From positions 1 to 11,001 of the forward strand of contig CALAUH010000329.1 in the NCBI GenBank assembly GCA_937892225.1: a stretch of DNA of 11,001 nt. The letters are read 5' to 3'. The first letter of the stretch is position 1. Every line of letters starts with the position of its first letter. Below the pieces are notes generated by a model. It ran no database searches. It was not told where the DNA came from and saw only the letters and a list, made by a program, of their open reading frames with translations. Both the position numbers and the translations under genes were made by a program. This document shows positions 1-6,407 of this stretch, piece by piece. The stretch comes from an uncultured Treponema sp. (GTDB taxonomy: Bacteria > Spirochaetota > Spirochaetia > Treponematales > Treponemataceae).

Positions 1-1229
1 CTGAGCAGTTCGTAATGCATCTGAATATTCTTTCCATTTTTGCTGAAATTTTTCCTTATTTTTTTCAAATAAGAAATCCATAACAGTGAAAAATTCTTTA
101 TATGGGTCATCATCAGAACCATCATTTAATTCTTCCATAGTCGAGAAAAGCTTATATGGAGTCGCAGATAGCAAAAGAACACGAGTTCTTGTTTTTTCAT
201 CCTCATTATGTTCCTGTAAGAATCGTTGAGCGAGCATTCCTGCATCACTATCATTATCAATTTGAATTAATGAGTTGAATCTCTGAAATTCATCCATAAT
301 AATTAAATCTGGATTAAGCATATCAGTACTAATACGGGCAAAAGCTTTTCTTAATTCTGAAATAATAAGTCCACGTTTACAATCTTTTTCCCTGTGAGGA
401 CATTTGCTGCATTTAGAATTCCAATAACAATTCCGTTCCTTTATAACACGGCAAGTTTCTTTAATAACATCAAATAGATTCTGGCTCTTACCATCAATCT
501 CAATTGTTTCTTTACTGAGGTCTTTAATTATATTAAATGGATAATCTTGTTTATAAATTGATCAACAGCCTTATTAGCTCCTTTTTTCATAGAAGCCATA
601 AGTTTCTTTAGTTCTTTTTCTTTGTTTTCTAACTGCCATTTCCATGTATTACTTCCGGCAGTCCACATAAATAACTTACGTATCTGATTTTTACATACTT
701 GCAATTGTGGAGACAATTCTAAAACAGCACAAATCAATGCTCTTTCATTAACATCACCACCGCCCTTTGTATCAAAAGAAGTTCCTAGAGTTAATGGAAT
801 AAGTTGTATGTAATTTTTAAGAACATCTGGATCATTTTCCTGTTCCATAACCTTTAAATGCTGCATTGATAAACGAGTATCTTCAACATCTGGTTTTATA
901 TCATAAATATCCAAAGTCCTAATATTCTGTTTTGCAATAGCTTGATTAGAACAAATATAAACAACCTTAAATAATGGATCTTCTTCTTCAAGTCTTATTT
1001 TTGCGACGTTGGCTATGGTTCCTTTTGCAATCATGGTTTTTCCCATACCAACTTCATCTGCAACTAAAACCCTATTTTGACCATTTCTAAAATGATGGTC
1101 TATTCTTTCAACTGTAGCTTTCTGAAAATCTTTAAGCTGTCCTGCCTGTTTGTCGTTTCCAACTATTTCAAGTACTTTTGAGCTAACCTTTTCGATTTTA
1201 TCCTGCATTTCTTTCTGGAACTTTGTCAT
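1..1229 (-). pseudogene. DExx-box superfamily 2 helicase, frameshifted and cut by the window edge
   Basis: The start at 1229 lies 5 nt after the PLD gene stop, with an AGAAG ribosome binding site inside that gene's end, so translation is probably coupled. Residues 57-65 (ADEVGMGKT, K64) are an SF2 Walker A motif. The first frame ends at 528. The minus strand then stays open in the next frame from about 561 to base 1 and holds Walker B DEFQ (283-294) and motif III SAT in LLLSATPYK (160-168), so both parts belong to one helicase. Four cysteines spaced C-x5-C-x2-C-x6-C (379-429) lie between motifs I and II and could bind Fe-S or zinc. About 409 residues are visible; the C-terminal RecA-like domain lies outside. 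Expected role: ATP-driven nucleic-acid translocation with the PLD nuclease. The frameshift could be mutation, slippage or sequence error. Family call is secure, activity is not. Confidence 0.85.
528..561 (-). other. Frameshift interval in the helicase gene
   Basis: The upstream frame stops at 528-530, and the downstream frame is blocked by a TGA at 562-564, so the register change must fall between them. Deleting one TA of the TATA at 552-555 gives ...DQFKQDYPFN..., and restoring one A to the run at 550-552 gives ...DQFIKQDYPFN.... Both read as natural helicase sequence. I cannot tell a 2-nt gain from a 1-nt loss. Confidence 0.75.
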
Positions 1230-1761
1230 ATTAATTACTTCTCTATCGCTTTTTTAAATTCTTCATATAACTGCTTAAAATCATCAGTAACAATTTCTTT
1301 GTTTTTAATCAGTTCCAAATCTTTACCTAGGCTTAAAACTGCCTGAGGATTAACTACACTTGCCTTTAACAAAGTTTCATATAACGGCATTTGTGTATTT
1401 GTAATTTTCCATTTTGCTGAAGTTTGTTTTAATTCACTTAGTTCAAGTTGTGTAGAAATTGAATCTGAACTTAAAAGTAAAGTCACGTATTCTGTAAATG
1501 ACTCCCTATCAGTAATTACCTGATTTACTAATAAACTATCTCGTTCTTCATAAGGTATATTATCTGTAGGAATCTTTAATAAGCGTTCTACTTTTACAAT
1601 ACCATCAGAAGCCTGTTTTTCTGCCGCAATCGAATAAAACTCCGAAATATTACCTAATTCTACTTCTTCGAATATAACCTTTTTTTCTAATGATTTAGAA
1701 GTTTTTGATGAAATTGGACTAATAGTAACCGTAATTCCTTCTTTTACAGAAATGGATTCAA

Positions 1762-1810
1762 ACATTACCTCTACTGTATATTTTTCACCTGTTTTGATTA
1801 CATTACCTCT
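1762..1810. repeat. 11-bp direct repeat pair, 38 bp apart
   Basis: ACATTACCTCT occurs at 1762-1772 and again at 1800-1810. The upper copy spans the end of the middle PLD frame; the lower copy spans the start of the last one. Both copies read Glu-Val-Met in their own frames, so losing one 38-bp unit would also join the frames. The pair could be coincidental, because the intervening sequence reads as plausible protein. Confidence 0.6.
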
Positions 1811-1828
1811 TGCTTTTGCGAGAGGTCA
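1798..1828 (-). other. Second frameshift interval in the PLD gene
   Basis: The middle frame ends at the stop 1798-1800. The next frame opens just after a TGA at 1826-1828. The overlap contains a GAGAG run (1820-1824 on the plus strand). Removing one GA pair joins the frames as ...RDLAKARGNVIKTGEKY..., which flows into the downstream beta-strand region. A 1-nt loss giving ...RDSLAKAR... is equally possible. Confidence 0.7.
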
Positions 1829-2246
1829 CGAATTACAGACTCTACTTCTTTTTCTATAGTTTTATCTTCAACAACTTTTACTCCTAAATCAGCAGGAACA
1901 AACATATTTCCTTTATCCGTATTAACATCCTTAAAGAAATTATCTACAGACATAATATTTGAAGTAGATTTTAACCTTATAACTAATTCATTATTTCTAT
2001 TGAATGCTGAATTTGTTGCATTAGCAGAACCAATAAAAAATTCTTTTCCATCTTTAGATTCGGTAAGGAATATTTTTGCATGAATATCATGAAGCTTTTC
2101 TGTATTAGAAATATCATCATTCTGCTGTTTTTCCTGATCTTCTTCAGGATTATCATCAAGTTTAGATTCTTCTCCAGAAATAACACTAGAGTTAAGAACA
2201 TAAAAATCAAATTCAGAAAATTTTTCTGAATCAATTCCATTCAATG

Positions 2247-2288
2247 AATCCTGTCGGCATAGAAAATATGAGAAGATTAATCCTGTCG
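2247..2288. repeat. 10-bp direct repeat bounding a 32-bp insertion in the PLD gene
   Basis: AATCCTGTCG occurs at 2247-2256 and 2279-2288. On the coding strand both copies encode Arg-Gln-Asp. The first is followed at once by TAA, the second by the natural continuation SLNGIDSEKF. Removing one 32-bp unit gives ...KLITRQDSLNGIDSEKF... in one frame. As 32 is not a multiple of 3, the insertion both shifts the frame and adds a stop. Confidence 0.85.
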
Positions 2289-3150
2289 TGTTATCAGTTT
2301 TACTTTTTTATCTACTGTTTTTCTTTGAACTAATGATTTTTGAATTAATTCCAAAATATCTTCTGAAATAAAAGGAGACATTACAAAAACTTTTTTATAT
2401 CCATCTTTATTATTAAGTATTGTCTTCTCAAAAAGTTTTCTGTCCTTCCTGAAAGTATTCTGGTAGATTGGATATATATCCCAGTCTTCTCCATCAAAAA
2501 GCTGATTATCAATTTTAAATCCAACCTGTTCAGTTTCCATTTCTGACAGCATATCAGCAATGATTTTACTTTGTTCATCAGATTTTTCAGTTATTGATTG
2601 AAGATAATTTATATAATCTAAAACAGATTTTGTTTTCTTGAAGCTTCTTTCAGTAACACCCTTGCCTCGTTTTTCGTTATAACTTTCTAATACTAATGAG
2701 ACATCATAACAGCGGTCATACGAAATATTTCGACTAAGAACAATTAATCTGTAGCTATGTTCTTTTTTTGCATTTGAAAATTGAAGAAGCCACATTTTAG
2801 GATGAAATGCTGGATAAACATTATCAACTTTTTCGAGCATTACAGGAACAATCATCTTTTCCAGGAGAATTGCAAATTCCTGATTCCTAGTTTTTAAGGT
2901 CTTAATCTGTCCTGGATCACAAAATACTATTAGCTTTTCAGATAAGTTTCTTAATGCTGTTAATGTACTTACTTTATTCTGAAATAATCGACTGTTTACA
3001 TCATCAGAAAAAGCCAGGGGTATCATACATGAAACCAATGCAGATATATCAAGAGAATAGGTAGTAGCTATAGCTTTTTCCAGTATTGGATATTCTGCTG
3101 GAGGTGTTAAGATATCTCCATATATAAGATGTTCTGATTTTCTTTTTGGA

Positions 3151-4404
3151 TTAAGCATTCTTCTCTCCCTCCTGAATATCACGAACATGATTTTTTACAG
3201 TTCCAAAGCGATAATCAAATCTCACGAACTCGAGAAGATGCTTTACATCATATTTTTCCGGATGATTTATTTTGGCACGGGAAGTTTTAAGAGATTTTTC
3301 TCTATTTGTTATTAAAGTATCTACAACTGAATAATTTCCTGATTTACTTGAATCTAAAAATGCTTGTTGTAAATCTCTAAGAAAATCCCTTAAATTATTA
3401 TTCCGAATTTTCATAACCATAAAGGTTTTTGCCAAATCAAAATTACGGCATATTTCAGAAATTGAAGGCTCGATTTCTTTCCATGCGTTTTTTATATCTA
3501 GGTTACACTTTTCAAAATCTACTTGAGCAAGTAAATAGTTATAGCGAAGCATTGTCAGATAATAAAATTCATTTACTGCATTCGCTAATTCTAGTTTTTC
3601 TCTTAATTCATCTGAAAACTTAGTTTTATATGCTTCTGTAAAGTTTTTAAAATCCAAATTATCTAATGAAAGATTATTTTTTAGAATGAATGAAAGCAAA
3701 CTATCTTTAGAATTTTCACTGTTTATCATTCTTTTTCTGAGATCTTCAGCCTCTTCTTTAGTAAGTCCAATCTTTATTTCATCTCTCCATTTTGGATTAT
3801 TAAACTCTTTTCCAATAGGATAATAAACTGAACCTCCAGCATCAGAGTCGTTAGCTTCATCATTATTGTCTGTTGCCGCTGTTTTAGAATTAGACTTATT
3901 TTGAGCAATTCTATAAAAATCTGCTAAAAGCTCAGAGTATGTAAAATTAGGAGAATACTTAGAATTTTCAAAAAACTCGAATGTTCGCAAACCGGACCAA
4001 TAGATAATAATAGGTGTACGTTCAACCCAGTATTTTTCATCATTGGTAGAAGACCCTATTACACCGTCTAAGTCACCTTTTTTAAGTAAAAGATTCTTTG
4101 TCTTCTTTTCTTCCGTATCTATATCTTCACGAATTTTCTTTATAAATGCAGCTGCATTGCCATTAACTGGATATTTTCCATCAGCACATTTCTTCTGAAT
4201 CTCAAAAAGCAAATAAGGAATTAAATATAAATACTTTGAACGAGTATGAAGAGTAGATGTTCCAGGGAAAAAATCATTCGCAAAAGCTTTTCTAATTGCT
4301 CCAAACCCAAGTTCATCTAGAACACCTGGCTCATTCAATGAATGTATTACATTAATAGCGTTACTTTTATCTTCTTTTGAAAAATCTATCCATCCTAGTT
4401 GCAT
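3151..4404 (-). CDS. DUF6361 family protein
   Basis: This 417-aa protein of unknown biochemical function is recognised as DUF6361 from its N-terminus: GWIDFS near residue 4, then LDELGFGAIRKAFAN, FFPGTSTLHTRSKY and a hydrophobic LIPYLLFEI stretch. The middle has a WSGLRTFEFF segment, then an acidic, Asn/Asp-rich low-complexity linker (about residues 172-187), then a mostly helical C-terminus. No Walker, HKD, methyltransferase or membrane signature is visible. It is the first and only intact gene of the three-gene operon, and its last 8 nt overlap the PLD start. From memory, DUF6361 genes often sit beside PLD-like and helicase genes, so a targeting, scaffold or sensor role is possible, but that is inference. 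The start at 4404 has only a weak GGATGG site upstream. Confidence 0.88.
   Translation of the reverse strand: MQLGWIDFSKEDKSNAINVIHSLNEPGVLDELGFGAIRKAFANDFFPGTSTLHTRSKYLYLIPYLLFEIQKKCADGKYPVNGNAAAFIKKIREDIDTEEKKTKNLLLKKGDLDGVIGSSTNDEKYWVERTPIIIYWSGLRTFEFFENSKYSPNFTYSELLADFYRIAQNKSNSKTAATDNNDEANDSDAGGSVYYPIGKEFNNPKWRDEIKIGLTKEEAEDLRKRMINSENSKDSLLSFILKNNLSLDNLDFKNFTEAYKTKFSDELREKLELANAVNEFYYLTMLRYNYLLAQVDFEKCNLDIKNAWKEIEPSISEICRNFDLAKTFMVMKIRNNNLRDFLRDLQQAFLDSSKSGNYSVVDTLITNREKSLKTSRAKINHPEKYDVKHLLEFVRFDYRFGTVKNHVRDIQEGEKNA
3167..3173 (-). promoter_or_regulatory. Strong ribosome binding site of the PLD gene
   Basis: AGGAGGG on the minus strand lies 8 nt before the ATG at 3158 and inside the 3' end of the DUF6361 gene. 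It rules out the in-frame ATG at 3188, which has no comparable site. Confidence 0.8.
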
Positions 4405-4423
4405 TTTTTCCCATCCATTTTCT

Positions 4424-4429
4424 ATTATA
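4424..4429 (-). promoter_or_regulatory. Likely -10 box for the DUF6361-PLD-helicase operon
   Basis: A perfect TATAAT on the minus strand lies 19 nt upstream of the DUF6361 ATG, so the leader would be only about 12 nt. No good TTGACA match sits at 16-18 nt spacing. The rest of 4405-4579 shows no gene and no convincing terminator. Confidence 0.45.
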
Positions 4430-4579
4430 TCATACTTATTTGTAATTCGTTGTTTAGAAAAATTAAATTTTGCAGCTCTTTCCTCATTATTTTATAAACC
4501 TATTCCAAAAGAAGCATCCTCTAAAAAAATCATTCAAGTTTAGTTTCTCTTCTTTCCTTAATCAATCATCCCAATTACT

Positions 4580-5113
4580 TTATGCAACATCAGCATTATC
4601 TCTAAAAAAACTTTTCAATTCTTCCACATTATGGCACCGGATTAATTCAATTCCTTTTTTATCATAAAAAATCACAGTAGGAGAAGCAAAAATGCCTTTT
4701 GCTCCTGCTTCTGATAAACCTTCTTCTGTATCTACATCAATAGAACGTCCTTTCATATCAAGTTTAGCCATAAATTGCTTTACAGGAGGACAATTTGGAC
4801 AAGTCTTTCTTATAAACATTTCATAATTTGCAGCCTTAAATGGTTTTGGATTATTATTTATTTTAGATTTACCATCTGAAATAGATGTTCCTTTATCTGC
4901 TTGGCGTTCAGATACCTTATTTTTATCTATTGTGAAAGTTTTTCTCAGCTCAAATTCGTGACGCTTTCCTTTATTCCAATTCTTTACAGCACGATAATAT
5001 CCAACAATACGAGCATAAACTTCTGTTTCAGTTCCATGAACATCAGCTAATGCTGTTTTTGTCTCTTCTATTTCTTTTTCAACTTGTTCAAGTGTTCTTA
5101 GTATTGATTTCAT
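4580..5113 (-). CDS. Small protein with NrdD C-terminal segment and glutaredoxin-like CxxC domain
   Basis: This 177-aa two-part protein starts with a short coiled coil (residues about 5-25). Residues 28-60, with ETEVYARIVGYY and NWNKGK, match the extreme C-terminal part of anaerobic class III ribonucleotide reductase (NrdD). The NrdD zinc-site cysteines are missing (HGTETE instead of a Cys pair) and no glycyl-radical motif is present. After a polar linker, residues 95-177 form a thioredoxin/glutaredoxin fold with CPNC (C105, C108) and a probable cis-proline, SPT (P145). The likely job is cytoplasmic dithiol transfer to an anaerobic reductase such as NrdD; no full nrdD gene is in the window. 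The ATG at 5113 has AGAGGTG just upstream and is preferred to a GTG at 5119. The gene stands alone, 72 bp from the metallopeptidase. Domain calls are good; the partner is inferred. Confidence 0.75.
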   Translation of the reverse strand: MKSILRTLEQVEKEIEETKTALADVHGTETEVYARIVGYYRAVKNWNKGKRHEFELRKTFTIDKNKVSERQADKGTSISDGKSKINNNPKPFKAANYEMFIRKTCPNCPPVKQFMAKLDMKGRSIDVDTEEGLSEAGAKGIFASPTVIFYDKKGIELIRCHNVEELKSFFRDNADVA

Positions 5114-5139
5114 AAGCACCTCTGTTATTTACAAATTAA

Positions 5140-5145
5140 ATTATA
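5140..5145 (-). promoter_or_regulatory. Likely -10 box for the NrdD-tail/glutaredoxin gene
   Basis: TATAAT on the minus strand lies 26 nt before the ATG at 5113, leaving room for a short leader with its ribosome binding site. No strong -35 is seen. TGACAT occurs twice with 10-bp spacing just upstream (5157-5162 and 5167-5172), a possible but unproven regulator site. Confidence 0.4.
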
Positions 5146-5185
5146 AATCCATAAGGTGACATAGAATGACATCATATTTTTTTAT

Positions 5186-6058
5186 TTATCTAAACTTAGC
5201 TAAAAACTTACTTTCAATTTCATCAGCTACTTTTATAATAGTTTCTACACTAATCTGTTTTATGTTTTCTTCTGTCAAATGCCAACTTAAATATTCATAA
5301 GGATTATTTTCCAGATTCCAGCGTGAACAAATTAAGAAAGCAACTGTTTCAGCTTCAATTTCCTGCATATCTCTACTAGTTACAGTTCTGCCTTCAATAA
5401 CTATTTTTTCCTGCTTTTTCTTGCCTTTATTTTTTCCTTTTGTAATTACTGTTTCCTTTATAAGTGTATTGTCCCCTAAATGACCAAGAAAATTATGTGC
5501 AAGTTCATGAATCAATGTTGAAAATTCCTGTGCTGTATTTAATTCATTGGTAATATCAATATTTATAGAACCTTTTTTATCATTATATGTTTCGCCGGCT
5601 TTATTAAAACGAAAATGCTTATGACGAACAAATACTTTATATTCAGCAAGATTATTTATGATTTCTTTTAATAATTCTTCAGGTAAATCTCCATATACTT
5701 TAAAAAGTTCCCCACGGAATCCTGCATTTATGAATTCATCCGGACTTACATCTCCGTCTGTTTCATAAACATCATATGCTAAAGCTGCAGGTCCAAAAGG
5801 AACAATAATTACATAAGGTCGTGCATCTGGTTTTACTTGTCTTTTAAATTCTTTTTTCCAATATCCTGGAGTACCAAAATATTTAACATTTTGATTCTGC
5901 ATATATACAAGCATTGCATTGTAATGAGAATAATGAAGAATTTTTCCTATAAATCTGAAAAAATCCAGATATTCCTTTGTGTTCTTGAATTTCAAGCTTC
6001 TCTGAAATAGTTCGTCTATTGAATGTTTATCTTCATCATTTCTTTTTGATTTTTTCAT
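5186..6058 (-). CDS. ArdC/ImmA-IrrE-like zinc metallopeptidase
   Basis: This 290-aa protein has two parts. Residues about 35-110, with SHYNAMLVYMQN, FGTPGYW and RPYVIIVPFGP, resemble the N-terminal nucleic-acid-binding domain of ArdC-type antirestriction proteins. The second part is an HExxH peptidase: HELAH (H184, E185, H188) within LIHELAHNFLGHLGD, followed by EIEAE (E235/E237) as the probable third zinc ligand. A lysine-rich insert lies between (about 207-218). ImmA/IrrE-type peptidases cleave partner HTH repressors after a signal such as DNA damage, and the XRE gene 10 nt upstream is the obvious candidate substrate. ArdC-like proteins can instead protect incoming plasmid DNA from restriction. 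AGGGG lies just before the ATG. The fold and catalytic site are clear; the substrate is inferred. Confidence 0.82.
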   Translation of the reverse strand: MKKSKRNDEDKHSIDELFQRSLKFKNTKEYLDFFRFIGKILHYSHYNAMLVYMQNQNVKYFGTPGYWKKEFKRQVKPDARPYVIIVPFGPAALAYDVYETDGDVSPDEFINAGFRGELFKVYGDLPEELLKEIINNLAEYKVFVRHKHFRFNKAGETYNDKKGSINIDITNELNTAQEFSTLIHELAHNFLGHLGDNTLIKETVITKGKNKGKKKQEKIVIEGRTVTSRDMQEIEAETVAFLICSRWNLENNPYEYLSWHLTEENIKQISVETIIKVADEIESKFLAKFR

Positions 6059-6068
6059 TTAAATTCCC

Positions 6069-6323
6069 CTACTCAAAAATCAAAATCTCTTCCATTGGCT
6101 TATTAAAAAGCTCGCTCAAAATTTTTAAGTTTTCAAGTGATGGTAAAGATTTACCTGTCTGCCAGTTATATACAGCCTGAACTGCTTCAAATTCCATAAA
6201 ATCGGCAAGCTTTTGAACAGACATTCCTTTTTCTTCACGCATTGATTTAATGTTCTGTCCTGTTTTTTCAAGATTTATCATTGGATGATAAACAATTTTG
6301 TCTTTTTCAATATATCTACTCAT
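6069..6323 (-). CDS. XRE-family HTH transcriptional regulator
   Basis: The product is 84 aa and cytoplasmic. Residues about 20-80 form a Cro/C1-type helix-turn-helix: TGQNIKSMREEKGMSVQKLA, then VQAVYNWQTGKSLPS (the recognition-helix and loop pattern), then LENLKILSELFNKPMEEIL. There is no room for a second domain, so it is a minimal DNA-binding repressor. GGAGG lies 8 nt before the ATG. The gene is 10 nt upstream of the metallopeptidase, an arrangement typical of repressor/protease pairs in mobile elements. A long inverted repeat overlaps its ribosome binding site and the first base of the start codon, suggesting autoregulation. Family assignment is strong; operator and target genes are inferred. 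Confidence 0.87.
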   Translation of the reverse strand: MSRYIEKDKIVYHPMINLEKTGQNIKSMREEKGMSVQKLADFMEFEAVQAVYNWQTGKSLPSLENLKILSELFNKPMEEILIFE

Positions 6324-6364
6324 TACACTAACCTCCGTGATTTGTGATTACAAGGTCAGTGTAA
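6323..6364 (-). promoter_or_regulatory. Inverted repeat over the XRE ribosome binding site: operator or RBS-masking hairpin
   Basis: Arms TTACACTAACC (6323-6333) and GGTCAGTGTAA (6354-6364) are complementary except for one position, with a 20-nt spacer. In the minus-strand mRNA the odd pair is G-U, giving a continuous 11-pair stem. The downstream arm holds two bases of the GGAGG site (6332-6336) and the A of the ATG. It could be a dyad operator, an RNA hairpin limiting translation, or both. Confidence 0.55.
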
Positions 6365-6386
6365 ATTCAATCTATTATTCAAACTT

Positions 6387-6400
6387 CACCAATTTTGGTG
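6387..6400. repeat. CACCAA/TTGGTG palindrome upstream of the XRE gene
   Basis: CACCAATTTTGGTG has 6-bp perfect arms and a 2-bp centre. It lies 7 nt past the stop of the 217-aa gene and 63 bp upstream of the XRE start. No T-run follows on the minus strand, so it is a poor terminator for that gene. The size and symmetry fit an XRE dimer site; no function is shown. Confidence 0.4.
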
Positions 6401-6407
6401 TTATTTT

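Larger units (their letters stand above)
1235..3158 (-). pseudogene. Phospholipase D-like (HKD) nuclease-family protein, broken by two frameshifts
   Basis: The start is the ATG at 3158, chosen because AGGAGGG lies 8 nt upstream; it overlaps the DUF6361 stop by 8 nt (ATGCTTAA), so translation is coupled. Three successive frames, 3158-2277, 2247-1798 and about 1825-1235, carry one protein. The first contains an HPK motif (H119, K121) followed by SRN, a degenerate HKD half. The second contains HAK (H codon 2080-2082), GSAN (2020-2031) and a downstream NNE, a canonical HKD half. The third is a beta-rich C-terminal domain. With both lesions repaired the product is about 629 aa. PLD-family enzymes use paired HKD motifs for phosphodiester cleavage; next to a helicase, DNA or RNA cleavage is likelier than lipid hydrolysis. 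As read, translation stops after residue 293, before the canonical HKD half, so the product should be inactive. Family call is strong. Confidence 0.85.

Noticed and set aside
528..561. Programmed -1 ribosomal frameshift in the helicase gene
   Set aside because: The in-frame context TATAAAC does not fit an X XXY YYZ slippery heptamer, and no strong hairpin is evident downstream; mutation or sequence error is simpler.
1983..2240. Overlapping 85-codon frame inside the PLD gene
   Set aside because: It is an off-frame reading of the HKD-bearing segment with low-complexity Leu/Ile/Asn composition.
3159..3188. Upstream ATG at 3188 as the PLD start
   Set aside because: The extra residues are encoded over the ribosome binding site AGGAGGG itself, and the ATG at 3158 is correctly spaced from it.
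1..4404. Assignment to DISARM or Mokosh
   Set aside because: There is no DUF1998 protein or methyltransferase for DISARM in view, and DUF6361 is not a Mokosh part; only the general helicase-plus-PLD theme is shared.
4470..4667. Plus-strand open frame of 65 codons
   Set aside because: It runs antisense into the glutaredoxin-like gene, has no ribosome binding site, and has Phe/Ser/Leu-rich shadow composition.
5155..5163. GGTGACATA shared with 10417-10425 as a WYL regulator site
   Set aside because: Only 9 bp match, the position relative to the two -10 boxes differs, and a chance match of this length between intergenic regions is plausible.
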